From contig NCHQ01000001.1 in assembly GCA_002281855.1 (NCBI GenBank), positions 496,001-560,000 on the forward strand: DNA of 64,000 nt, written 5' to 3'. The DNA comes from Rhodospirillales bacterium 24-66-33. Its GTDB lineage: Bacteria; Pseudomonadota; Alphaproteobacteria; Reyranellales; Reyranellaceae. Position numbers and translations under genes: made by a program. Shown piece after piece: positions 1-7,764 of the stretch (within the stretch, counting starts at the first letter, position 1; each line of letters begins with the position of its first letter). The notes under the pieces are model-generated. The model worked only from the letters and a program-made list of their open reading frames with translations. It was not told the DNA's origin and did no database searches.

Positions 1-1185
1 AATGTCGGGCCGGACCCCGCTCACGACGTAGCAGTTGAGGCCGACCGGCGGCGTCAGCAGACCGACTTCGACCATCTTCACGACGATGATGCCGAACCAG
101 ATCGGGTCGAAGTCGAGTTTCATCATGACCGGAAAGATGACCGGCAGCGTGAGAAGCAGCATCCCGATGCCGTCCATGAACATGCCCAGCACCGTGTAGA
201 GCACGATCACGAACAGCAGCACGAGGTAGGGCGACACGCCGATGGCGACGATCCAGTCGGAGAAGCTGCTGGATACCCCGGCGAAGGCCAGGAAGCGCAC
301 GAAGATCAGGACGCCCCAGATGATCGAGAAGATCATCACCGTGAGCTTCACGGTGTCGAGCAGCGAGTCGAGCAGGCCGCGCCCGGTCAGGGACCGTTTG
401 AGCAGGGCCATGACGAACACGATGAAGGCGCCCAGCGCGCCCACTTCGGTAGGCGTCGCCCAGCCGGTGTACATGCCGCCGATCACGGCACCGATCACGA
501 ACACGATGGGCAGCGCATCGGGCAGCGTGACCAAGCGCTCGCGCCACGGGATGCCGTGCACCGACAGGCCGAGCGCCGGATTGATCTTGAATCGCACGAC
601 GATGATCGAGGCGTACAGGACGGCGGAAATGACGCCGGGAATGAAGCCCGCCAGAAGCAGGCCGCCGATCGAGGTTTCGGTGATGATGCCGTAGACGACC
701 ATGATCGCCGAGGGCGGGATCAGGGACGCCAGGGTTCCGCCGGCCGCGACGACAGCGGCGGCGATGCCCGGCTGGTACTTGTAGCGCAGGAGTTCGGGGA
801 TCGAGATGCGGGCAAAGACGGCAGCGGTTGCCGTGCTGGCGCCGGAGACGGCGGCGAAGCCCGCCGCGGCGAAGATCGTCGCGACGGCCAGCCCGCCGGG
901 CATCCATCCCAGCCAGGCGCGCGCGCACCGATAGGCGCCCTGTACGATTCCGGCATGATGGGCGAGGTGGCCGATCAGGATGAACAGCGGCAGGACCGAC
1001 AGCGCGTAGTTCGTGGTGTCGGAGTATGGAATGTGGCCGGCGATGCCGACCGCCTTGTCGAAGCCGCGCAGTGCCCATAGTCCGAAGAAGCCGACGAGCC
1101 CGGCCGCCACGAAGATCCGGATGCCGGCCACGATCATGACGGTGAGGGCGATCATCCCGATGATGCCGATCGTGATGGGCTCCAT
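1..1185 (-). CDS. dctM: TRAP transporter large permease (DctM), C-terminus cut by window edge
   Basis: The minus-strand frame is open from an ATG at 1185 to the first base of the window, giving 395 codons of a family usually near 430 residues, so only the C-terminal end is missing. It starts MEPITIGIIGMIALTVMIVAG and contains the many hydrophobic helices of DctM, with GFAAVSGASTATAA, SLIPPSAIMVVYG and a late MFMDGIGMLLLTLP stretch. In the family this subunit forms the Na+-driven transmembrane elevator that takes substrate from the periplasmic receptor. Its ATG overlaps the dctQ stop codon (TGATG), so translation is probably coupled. The substrate cannot be told from sequence; organic acids are usual. 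Confidence 0.93.
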   Translation of the reverse strand, partial: MEPITIGIIGMIALTVMIVAGIRIFVAAGLVGFFGLWALRGFDKAVGIAGHIPYSDTTNYALSVLPLFILIGHLAHHAGIVQGAYRCARAWLGWMPGGLAVATIFAAAGFAAVSGASTATAAVFARISIPELLRYKYQPGIAAAVVAAGGTLASLIPPSAIMVVYGIITETSIGGLLLAGFIPGVISAVLYASIIVVRFKINPALGLSVHGIPWRERLVTLPDALPIVFVIGAVIGGMYTGWATPTEVGALGAFIVFVMALLKRSLTGRGLLDSLLDTVKLTVMIFSIIWGVLIFVRFLAFAGVSSSFSDWIVAIGVSPYLVLLFVIVLYTVLGMFMDGIGMLLLTLPVIFPVMMKLDFDPIWFGIIVVKMVEVGLLTPPVGLNCYVVSGVRPDI

Positions 1186-1769
1186 CAGGCGTCCTCGGGC
1201 AGGTGCGAAGCGACGGGCACGGCGATGGGCTCAGCCAGCGGATCGGCGACCAGGCGCAGGTAGGCCCAGATCTCGAGTGCGATCCTGAGAGCGAGGACGC
1301 TGAAGCCGATGACGGGAACCAGCTTCGAAGGCCAGGTCGGCCACTGGGTGTTGATCGTCGAATCGCCGATGTAATAGGCGTTCTCGAAGAAATGCAGGAC
1401 GCCCGGCAGCAGCAGGACGATCAAGGCGAAAGCGGCGATCGACGCCATCAGCTCGGCGATCCACTTGCGGCGTCCCCTGAAGTGGCCGACCAGGATGTCG
1501 ACCCTGATATGGCCCGCCTTGCGGTAGCAGTAGGAGATGGTGAGCAGGGTGTAGGTCGCCATGCTCTGCTCGATGAGGTCGAGCTGGCCATAGAGCGGCG
1601 CGTTGAACGCCTTGCGCATGACCATTTCGGCGACGCCGACCCACATCACGCCGAAGATCACGGCGCCGCCGATCACCGCCGTCGCGAATTCGACGACCTG
1701 CAGCGCGCGGTCGAGGCGGTCGAGCACCGCGCCGCCCATCGCCCGGCCGGAAGAAGCCATCGCCGCCAC
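1185..1769 (-). CDS. dctQ: TRAP transporter small permease (DctQ)
   Basis: A 194-residue integral membrane protein with about four hydrophobic segments, the usual size and topology of DctQ. The first segment begins near residue 25 (VVEFATAVIGGAVIFGVMW). The family member partners DctM and stabilises the membrane complex. It lies 13 bp downstream of the dctP stop and overlaps the start of dctM, giving the order dctP-dctQ-dctM on the minus strand. The start could be the first Met or the Met at residue 4; no strong ribosome binding site decides between them. Confidence 0.9.
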   Translation of the reverse strand: MAAMASSGRAMGGAVLDRLDRALQVVEFATAVIGGAVIFGVMWVGVAEMVMRKAFNAPLYGQLDLIEQSMATYTLLTISYCYRKAGHIRVDILVGHFRGRRKWIAELMASIAAFALIVLLLPGVLHFFENAYYIGDSTINTQWPTWPSKLVPVIGFSVLALRIALEIWAYLRLVADPLAEPIAVPVASHLPEDA

Positions 1770-1782
1770 GTGCGTTGCCGCG

Positions 1783-2832
1783 TCAGCTCTTCTTCAGCTT
1801 GGCCTTGGCCTTCTGGGCCTCGTTGAGGATGAGATCGAGCAGCTCCTGGGCGGGCACGCCCTTGGCGGTGTTTTCGGTGACCCACGCCTTCCAGACCGGC
1901 GCGGCGCCAACTTCCTGGAAGATCTTGAGTTCCTCCGGCGAATAGACGATCCCCTTGAGGCCCTTCTTCTCCCAGTCGGCCAGGTTCTTCTTGTCGGTCT
2001 CACTGTGTGCCTTGATCAGGGCCTGGTAGGCGAGGGGCCGGGCCTTGTCGAACAGCTCCTTGTACTGGGGCGGCAGCTTGCCGAAGGCATCGAGGGCGAC
2101 GATGGTCGGGCAGTTGTTCGCGCCGGGCGACAGGTTCGTCGTGTACCACTTCGCGATCTCTGGAATCTTGTACGACGCGAAGGCGTAGGTGTAGGGGAAC
2201 GCCGCGGCCCGAAAGACGCCACGTTCCATCGACGTATAGACTTCCGGAGCGGGCACCGAGGTCGGGACGGCGCCGAGATTCTTCATGGCCGCGCCGGTGC
2301 CGCCCAGCGCGCGCACGCGCATTCCCTTGTAGTCGGCCATCTTGGTCGGCGCATCGCCGGTCCCCATGAACTCCGACTGCGGCTGCAGGACCGACATCAG
2401 CACCATGGCGTTCCAGCGCTTGAACTCGTTCACGATGTACGGGTTCTTGTAGAAGACGTCGTGCACCATCGCATGGATCTCGGGATCCGCCAGCGGCAGG
2501 CCGGGCAGGTCGAGGGCATTGATGCCGAGATGCTTGCCCGGATGGTAACCGGTGCAGATCTGCGCCATCTCGAAGGCGCCGAGCTTGATGTTGTCGAGAT
2601 TGTCCGACGCCTTCGACAGCGCATCGCCGTAGTGGATCTTGATGGTGAACTTGCCGTCGGTCTCCTTGCTCACGTAGCTGGCAAGGGTCTCGATTCCGGC
2701 GGTGAAGGCCCGGGGCGGTCCCCAGACGGAGAGGTTCCAGGAAACCTTGGGGCCATCCACGGCAAATGCCGAGGTTGCACTGAGGCCGAGGAGTACGCCC
2801 GCAACGCCGAGACGAATCGACAGTACGCCCAT
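1783..2832 (-). CDS. dctP: TRAP transporter solute-binding protein (DctP family)
   Basis: A 349-residue periplasmic receptor with a clear Sec signal peptide (hydrophobic residues 4-20, ending SATSAFA). The mature part has the DctP pattern: ETDGKFTIKIHYGDALSK near residue 60 and the family's mid-protein region around KMADYKGMRVRALGG. Such receptors bind a carboxylate in the periplasm and hand it to DctQM. The start is well supported by GGGAGGA seven bases before the ATG. It is first in a three-gene minus-strand operon and is divergent from a Bug-type receptor at 3112. Confidence 0.93.
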   Translation of the reverse strand: MGVLSIRLGVAGVLLGLSATSAFAVDGPKVSWNLSVWGPPRAFTAGIETLASYVSKETDGKFTIKIHYGDALSKASDNLDNIKLGAFEMAQICTGYHPGKHLGINALDLPGLPLADPEIHAMVHDVFYKNPYIVNEFKRWNAMVLMSVLQPQSEFMGTGDAPTKMADYKGMRVRALGGTGAAMKNLGAVPTSVPAPEVYTSMERGVFRAAAFPYTYAFASYKIPEIAKWYTTNLSPGANNCPTIVALDAFGKLPPQYKELFDKARPLAYQALIKAHSETDKKNLADWEKKGLKGIVYSPEELKIFQEVGAAPVWKAWVTENTAKGVPAQELLDLILNEAQKAKAKLKKS

Positions 2833-3111
2833 TATCTTCCTCCCTGTACTTGCTTATGTATTGATTGAGGGAAGCATGGTCTTGGATGCAATCCATGTCC
2901 ACGGCGAATTTGCCAGCAGGCATGGTGGTGCTTCGATCGTGCTGCAGTCGCGAACTTCTGCTCGACGAACGGAAGAAGCGCGGGCGAGCCGGCATAAGAG
3001 TATTGATTCCGGCGTGCAGTGGATCGGCGCCGATTGCGCTTGTCCGGCAGTGCGCCTTGTCCGAAGGCTTCCGCCACGGTCGACAAGAACTGCCTGTGAC
3101 GGAGGAATCAG
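2833..3111. promoter_or_regulatory. Divergent intergenic region between dctP and a tctC-like gene
   Basis: About 280 bases separate the two divergent receptor genes, and both promoters should lie here. Good Shine-Dalgarno sequences sit at each edge (GGGAGGA for dctP, GGAGGAA for the plus-strand gene). I see no convincing gene inside and no clear operator palindrome. Confidence 0.5.
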
Positions 3112-4095
3112 ATGACCAAGAACGCGAGCATGCGGCGTCGCATTTTCCTGGGCGCCGCGGTCGGAACACTCGCCGCGCCGGCGATCGGCCGAGCCCAGGC
3201 GTGGCCGAACAAACCCGTGCGCGTGGTCAATGCCTACAGCGCCGGCGGAACCGCGGACGTCGTCTGCCGCATCTACTGCCAGGCGCTGGGCGAGAAACTC
3301 GGCCAGAGCTTTACCGTCGACAACAAGCCGGGGGCGGCAGGCACCATCGCCGCCCAGATCGTGGCGCGCGCGCCCAACGACGGCTACACGATTCTCTACG
3401 ATGCCACGGCGCAGTCGGTGAACCCGTCGCTGTTCGCGGGCAAGCTTTCCTACGACACGCAACGCGATCTTCTGCCGATCGCCCAGACCATGCAGACGCC
3501 GGTCACGCTGATGCGCAATGCGCAGTTCCAAGCCAAGACCGTGCCCGAGCTGATCGCGCTCGCCAAGAGCAAGCCCGGTGCGCTCGATTGCGCCTCGACC
3601 GGCATCGGCACGGTGCAGCACGTCTCGCTCGAACTGCTGAACCAGAAGGCCGGCATCAAGATCAATCACGTGCCCTACAAGGAGATGGGCTCGGTCCGGA
3701 ACGATCTCTTCGCCGGCCGCGTCCCGCTGCTGTTCAGCAACGTCCCCGGCACCGTGGCGCTGCTGACCTCGAAGGATGTGAGCTGCATGGCGCATACCGG
3801 TCCCAAGCCGGTCGAGGTGCTGCCGGGCGTACCGGCCATATCGGAGGTGATTCCGGGCTTCGAGACCTGGGAATGGAACGGTCTGTTTGCGCCGGCCGGC
3901 ACCGATCCCGCCCTGATCTCGCGCCTCAACGCCGAGGTCAACGCCGTGATGAAGATGGAGAGCGTGGCGAAGCGGCTGGCCGAGCTGGGTGCGCTGACGC
4001 AGGCCAACACGGTTGCCGAGTTCACGGCGTTCCGTGAGAAGCAGATCGCCTTCTTCGCCGAGATGGTGAAGAGCGCCAACATCCGCATCGAGTAG
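3112..4095 (+). CDS. Bug/TctC-family tripartite tricarboxylate transporter receptor
   Basis: A 327-residue extracytoplasmic receptor of the Bug (TctC) family. The N-terminus has a twin-arginine-like signal (MRRRIFLGAAVG near residues 7-18) ending AIGRAQA, followed by WPNKPVRVVNAYSAGGTADVVCR, the typical first strand and ligand loop. Further family marks are NKPGAAGTIAAQIVARAPNDGYT and the late VPAISEVIPGFETWEWNG. Members bind carboxylates or related small molecules for TctAB permeases, but no tctAB is in the window, so this is an orphan receptor. GGAGGAATCAG precedes the ATG. It is followed after 10 bp by an amidohydrolase, suggesting shared substrate use. Confidence 0.92.
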   Translation: MTKNASMRRRIFLGAAVGTLAAPAIGRAQAWPNKPVRVVNAYSAGGTADVVCRIYCQALGEKLGQSFTVDNKPGAAGTIAAQIVARAPNDGYTILYDATAQSVNPSLFAGKLSYDTQRDLLPIAQTMQTPVTLMRNAQFQAKTVPELIALAKSKPGALDCASTGIGTVQHVSLELLNQKAGIKINHVPYKEMGSVRNDLFAGRVPLLFSNVPGTVALLTSKDVSCMAHTGPKPVEVLPGVPAISEVIPGFETWEWNGLFAPAGTDPALISRLNAEVNAVMKMESVAKRLAELGALTQANTVAEFTAFREKQIAFFAEMVKSANIRIE

Positions 4096-4105
4096 GGAGA
4101 GAGCA

Positions 4106-5191
4106 ATGGCCGAGAACGACCCGCTGCTCGGCCACGGCCGGCAGATTGTCGTACGAGAGGATTGGCTGGGCCTGACCGAGGAGCCGATCCTCGAGCCCCG
4201 CCTGCCGATCGTCGATCCGCATCATCATCTCTGGGAACGCGACGGCGGGCATTCCTACCTGCTGCCGCAGCTTCTGGCCGATACGGCGAGCGGCCACGAC
4301 GTGCGCGCCACGATCTTCGTGCAGTGTGGCGAGATGTATCGTGCCTCGGGACCGGCCGACGAGCAGTCGCTCGGCGAGACAGAGTTCGTGACCGGCGCGG
4401 CCGCGGTTAGCGCCAGTGGCCGCCACGGGCCGACGCGTGCCTGCGCCGGCATCATCGGCATGGTCGACCTCACGTTGGGGGACCGCGTCGAACCCTTGCT
4501 TGAGAAGCATCGGGCCGCCGCGGGCGGCCGCTTCTGCGGCATCCGCAACCGCACCGCCTGGCACCCGTCGCCCGACGTCACGACGAACCTGGTGATGAAG
4601 CCGCCGGGACCGCTCGAGCATCCGTCCTTCGCCGAGGGCGCACGCCGCCTCGCTAAGCAGGGGCTGCCGCTCGACGTCTGGGCCTATCACACGCAGCTCG
4701 CGCACGTCGTGACGCTGGCGCAGGCCGTGCCGGATTTGACGATCGTCGTCGATCACGTCGGCGGCCCGCTCGGCATCGGTCCCTTCCGCGGCAAGCACGC
4801 CGAAGTCTATCCCGAATGGAAGCAGTGCATGATGGAACTCGCGGCGCTGCCTAACGTGAGAGTGAAGCTCGGCGGTCTCACCATGTTCGTGAACGGCTTC
4901 GACTTCCATAAGAAGCCGAGGCCGCCGGGCTCGGAGGAGCTGGCTAAGACCTGGGCGCCCTATATCGAGCCCTGCATCGAGGCGTTCGGCGCCGACCGCT
5001 GCATGTTCGAGAGCAATTTCCCGGTCGACAAGGGGCAGTGCAGCTACCCGGTTCTGTGGAACGCCTTCAAGCACCTGACGGCGAGCGCCGGCGCGGCCGA
5101 GAAGACCGCGCTGTACAGCGGCACGGCGATGCGCACCTACGGTCTCGACCGCCTGCCGGCGGCGCTGGCGGTCGATCTGCAGGCGAGGTGA
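4106..5191 (+). CDS. Amidohydrolase-family (amidohydrolase_2) metal-dependent hydrolase
   Basis: A 361-residue protein of the COG3618-like amidohydrolase_2 group, which holds lactonases and decarboxylases built on a TIM barrel. The metal-binding HxH is seen in DPHHHLWERDG (residues 37-47), and a late FGADRCMFESNFPVDK carries the usual C-terminal barrel region. Strand ends such as IVVDHVGGPLG (near residue 212) match the family's DHxG motif. A GGAGAG ribosome site precedes the ATG. It is 10 bp downstream of the receptor gene, so the pair probably takes up and hydrolyses one compound, perhaps a lactone or aromatic breakdown product; this last point is inference. Confidence 0.88.
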   Translation: MAENDPLLGHGRQIVVREDWLGLTEEPILEPRLPIVDPHHHLWERDGGHSYLLPQLLADTASGHDVRATIFVQCGEMYRASGPADEQSLGETEFVTGAAAVSASGRHGPTRACAGIIGMVDLTLGDRVEPLLEKHRAAAGGRFCGIRNRTAWHPSPDVTTNLVMKPPGPLEHPSFAEGARRLAKQGLPLDVWAYHTQLAHVVTLAQAVPDLTIVVDHVGGPLGIGPFRGKHAEVYPEWKQCMMELAALPNVRVKLGGLTMFVNGFDFHKKPRPPGSEELAKTWAPYIEPCIEAFGADRCMFESNFPVDKGQCSYPVLWNAFKHLTASAGAAEKTALYSGTAMRTYGLDRLPAALAVDLQAR

Positions 5192-5505
5192 CGGCCGGAC
5201 CCTTGCCCCTCAGTCGGCGGTGATGTTCGCGGCCTGGACGACCGGCCGGTTCGTGTCGCTTTCCTTTTCAGGCTCTGCCCTGGCACGACGCTGCATATCT
5301 CTCGCCGTGGTATAGACGGACATGTCCACCGAGCCGCCTCAAATGATTATTTTCCCATACGCTTTGGCCTCCGGGCCCTCGTCCAGGGCAGCCGAGCCGC
5401 GCCACAGGACCCCAACGAGTTTCACGACGCTGGTCGCGTCGCAGAGGTCCCAGCTCTTCGAGGCGGAAATGCGCCGCTTTGCGAAGCTCATCATGCCACG
5501 CGTGC
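5192..5505. other. Intergenic region without a recognised gene
   Basis: About 310 bases lie between the amidohydrolase and the FAD-dependent gene. Short open frames on both strands have no family features, and I see nothing coding. An inverted repeat at its right edge (5489-5511) is listed separately. Confidence 0.45.
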
Positions 5506-5511
5506 ATGATG
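5489..5511 (+). promoter_or_regulatory. Inverted repeat overlapping a start codon
   Basis: CATCATGC at 5489-5496 is the exact reverse complement of GCATGATG at 5504-5511, with a 7-base spacer. The right arm contains the likely start codons of the FAD-binding gene (5506 or 5509). It could be an operator or a translation-blocking hairpin; neither is proven. Confidence 0.4.
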
Positions 5512-6891
5512 CTTGATTCGATCGTGATCCTCGGCGGCGGCTTCGCAGGGGCCGCAACCGCCATCAAACTGGTCGAGGCGGGATACCCAGCGGGGCAGGT
5601 GACGATCGTCGAGCCTCGAACCGAACTCGGACGTGGCATCGCCTACAGCACGTCGGATCTCGACCATCTCGTCAACGGGCCGGCGCGCATGTTCAGCCTG
5701 TATCCGGACGATCCTGGACACCTGTCGCGATGGCTTGCCAACCATCCGGACAGGCGCGGCTGGGCGGGGCCGGCCGACGGGAGCTTCGACGCGAGTTTCC
5801 CGCCGCGCTGCCTGTACGGCGACTATGTGCAGTCGGAGCTGGCAAAGACCGGGGTGCAGCACGTGGTCGATCGTGCCGTGGACGTCTTGCCGGAAGGCGA
5901 GGTCCTGCTTGCCTCGGGACGCCGGCTTCCGGCCACCAGGATCGTCTTGGCGACAGGACTCGTGCGAAACGAATCGGGTTTTGCGATTTCCGATTCGGTG
6001 CGCTCGCAAGCGAGATACATCGGCAATCCGTGGGCAGCGAACGCCTATGATGCGATCGGCGGCTCGGAGGGCGACGTGGCGATCGTCGGGAGCAGCCTTA
6101 CGATGCTGGACATTGTGATCAGCCTCGAGAAGCGCGGCTTTCGGGGGCGTTATTTCACCTTTTCACGCCGTGGCCTGCTCGTGCAGTCGCGGCGTGAGGT
6201 CGAGGCGTGGCCTGCCTTTCTGCGCCTCGAGAAGCTTCCCGGCACCGCGCTGGCCCTGTTGCGGGAAATCCAGCGGGAACGGCGGGCCATCGCGACAGGT
6301 GGAGAGGATTGGCAGCGCCTCATCCTCAGTTTGCGTCCGTTCATCGAGCCGCTATGGGCCAATGCGTCCGACATCGAGCGCCGGCGGTTCACCCGCCATC
6401 TAAGGACCTTCTGGGACATGGCCTTCCACCGCGCCGTGCCCGATTCGATGACGTGGCTGGACCGCGTCCTGAAGCAGGGTCGCTTCTTCAATGTGGCCGG
6501 GCGCGTGCAAGGACTTGCGCCGTCTGCGGAGCCCGGCGTCGAAGTGACCTGGCGTCGGCGCGGCGATCCTGAGAGCCAGAGTCGTCGCTTCGATCATGTC
6601 GTGAACGCCGCGGGGTATGAGGCGGACTGGCGGCGCTTGCCCGATGCGCTGCCTCGTAATCTCCTGGCAAGAGGCGCGGTGAGGCCTCATCCGGTCGGAT
6701 TTGGCATCGAGGCCGATGCCGCGACCGGCGCGGTGATCGGAAGCGATGGCCATGCATCGCGACGCCTCTTTGCCGTCGGCCACCCGCTGCGCGGCGCAGC
6801 CTGGGAGGCAAGTTCCGTCCTTGAGCAGATCGAGGGTGCGACGCGCGTCGCGCGTGCCGTGTCGGCGGACAGGATGCGAAACGCGGCCTGA
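5506..6891 (+). CDS. FAD/NAD(P)-binding protein (YdhS-like, NAD_binding_9 type)
   Basis: About 461 residues. The dinucleotide-binding loop GGGFAG lies directly after the start (MMLDSIVILGGGFAGAATA), followed by LGRGIAYSTSDLDHLVNGPA, which is typical of the COG4529 group of uncharacterised FAD/NAD(P)-binding proteins. A second nucleotide fold appears near residue 186 (DVAIVGSSLTMLDIVISL), and the C-terminus repeats a flavoprotein-like segment (RLFAVGHPLRGAAWEA). It is probably a flavin oxidoreductase; the substrate is unknown. A TTG at 5479 would extend the frame, but ATG 5506 or 5509 fits the family N-terminus better. Confidence 0.8.
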   Translation: MMLDSIVILGGGFAGAATAIKLVEAGYPAGQVTIVEPRTELGRGIAYSTSDLDHLVNGPARMFSLYPDDPGHLSRWLANHPDRRGWAGPADGSFDASFPPRCLYGDYVQSELAKTGVQHVVDRAVDVLPEGEVLLASGRRLPATRIVLATGLVRNESGFAISDSVRSQARYIGNPWAANAYDAIGGSEGDVAIVGSSLTMLDIVISLEKRGFRGRYFTFSRRGLLVQSRREVEAWPAFLRLEKLPGTALALLREIQRERRAIATGGEDWQRLILSLRPFIEPLWANASDIERRRFTRHLRTFWDMAFHRAVPDSMTWLDRVLKQGRFFNVAGRVQGLAPSAEPGVEVTWRRRGDPESQSRRFDHVVNAAGYEADWRRLPDALPRNLLARGAVRPHPVGFGIEADAATGAVIGSDGHASRRLFAVGHPLRGAAWEASSVLEQIEGATRVARAVSADRMRNAA

Positions 6892-6975
6892 AGGCGGTTA
6901 CAACGCTCCCGCTGTTCGAGGCCGCGTGCGAAGCGAGAATGCCGACATCCCGCAGCGAGCTGGCAAATCGCGGCG

Positions 6976-7347
6976 TCACACCACCTTCGGTGTGATCTTC
7001 ACGACCTTGAACGGCCGCTGGACCCCGTCATGCTCGGTGACGGACACGTATTCGCCGGCCACGAACTTGTGGGTGTCGAAGCGGAAGATCGGCTCGTCGT
7101 CGTCGTCTCCCGGCTTGTAGGAGAAGGCCCACTTGCCGTCGCGGCGATGGATCAGATGGCCGGCCTCGTCGTCGGCGCCTTCCCAGAAGCGGCGTACGGT
7201 GCAGGCGGTCTTGTGCTTCGCCCAACCGTCGGCCTGCAGGTGACCCTGCGCATCGAGCGGGGCAACGAATTCGTAGCCATGGTTCGAGCTGCCGTTGGGA
7301 AACTCGGGTGTGCGGGCCAGTTCGAGGACGATCTTCTTGAGGGGCAT
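6976..7347 (-). CDS. Conserved hypothetical protein, 123 aa
   Basis: A soluble, acidic 123-residue protein (MPLKKIVLELARTPEFPNGS...) with aromatic and charged stretches such as RRFWEGADDEAGHLIHR and YKPGDDDDEPIFRFD. I do not recognise a named domain. It has its own possible FixK-type box at 7398-7411, centred 57 bp upstream of the start, so it is probably transcribed apart from the cbb3 assembly genes that end at 7418. The reading frame has normal alphaproteobacterial codon use and a clean ATG preceded by GGAGAACTC. A role in the low-oxygen response is inferred only from context. Confidence 0.7.
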   Translation of the reverse strand: MPLKKIVLELARTPEFPNGSSNHGYEFVAPLDAQGHLQADGWAKHKTACTVRRFWEGADDEAGHLIHRRDGKWAFSYKPGDDDDEPIFRFDTHKFVAGEYVSVTEHDGVQRPFKVVKITPKVV

Positions 7348-7397
7348 GAGTTCTCCTTGGGCGATGGCTCACTATGCCCGCCGGAATTCAACGGCCC

Positions 7398-7411
7398 ATG
7401 ATCCAGATCAA
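7398..7411 (-). promoter_or_regulatory. Probable FNR/FixK-type box upstream of the 123-aa gene
   Basis: Read on the minus strand this is TTGAT-CTGG-ATCAT, one mismatch from the TTGAT-N4-ATCAA consensus. Its centre is 57 bp upstream of the ATG at 7347, the same spacing seen at other boxes in the window. Confidence 0.55.
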
Positions 7412-7417
7412 TCCCGG

Positions 7418-7612
7418 CTAGTTGCCTTCGGCAGTCTTCCGTTCGGCCTCGTCGAAGCCGGTCTTGATCATGAACCAGCAGAACAGGACGCCGAAAAGCG
7501 ACAGGCCGAGCCCGAAGGCGAGAATGCCGGAGTCCTTCGCCGCGCCCGCCATGAAGAGGCCGAGCAGGCCCATCAGGGCGGCCATGGTTCCCATGATCCA
7601 GTAGGACATCAT
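7418..7612 (-). CDS. Small membrane protein at the end of the cbb3 assembly operon, 64 aa
   Basis: A 64-residue protein with two predicted membrane helices (roughly residues 5-24 and 29-48) and a charged tail KTGFDEAERKTAEGN. I do not recognise the family. The first two codons are both ATG, and AGGAGAAA lies just upstream inside the end of ccoS, whose stop codon overlaps the start region, so it is translationally coupled to ccoS. The position at the tail of ccoNOQP-ccoGHIS suggests an accessory role in oxidase assembly or copper handling; this is inference. Confidence 0.7.
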   Translation of the reverse strand: MMSYWIMGTMAALMGLLGLFMAGAAKDSGILAFGLGLSLFGVLFCWFMIKTGFDEAERKTAEGN

Positions 7613-7764
7613 TTTCTCCTTGTGTCGTCGTCGTCGAAAAGAATGCGGCCGGCAGCGCCGTCGGGGTCATCGTACTGCCCGTTGCGCAGGGCCCAGAGGA
7701 AGGCGGCGAGGGCGAGCAGGCCGAGTATGAGCGCCGCCGGCACCAGGACGAGCAGGCTGTCCAT
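7609..7764 (-). CDS. ccoS: cbb3-type cytochrome oxidase assembly protein CcoS (FixS)
   Basis: A short gene of 51 codons that begins MDSLLVLVPAALILGLLA and continues with WALRNGQYDDPDGAA, the hallmark CcoS pattern of one membrane helix followed by a (S/N)GQ(Y/F)DD motif. CcoS is needed for cofactor insertion into the cbb3 oxidase in characterised species. Its ATG at 7764 overlaps the ccoI stop (TGATG), and its own stop overlaps the next gene's start. Length and position, straight after ccoI, are both normal for the family. Confidence 0.93.
   Translation of the reverse strand: MDSLLVLVPAALILGLLALAAFLWALRNGQYDDPDGAAGRILFDDDDTRRK

Noticed and set aside
1203..2868. Long plus-strand frames over the dctQ and dctP genes
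   Set aside because: The minus strand encodes complete TRAP subunits with signal peptide and good ribosome sites; the plus-strand products are low-complexity.
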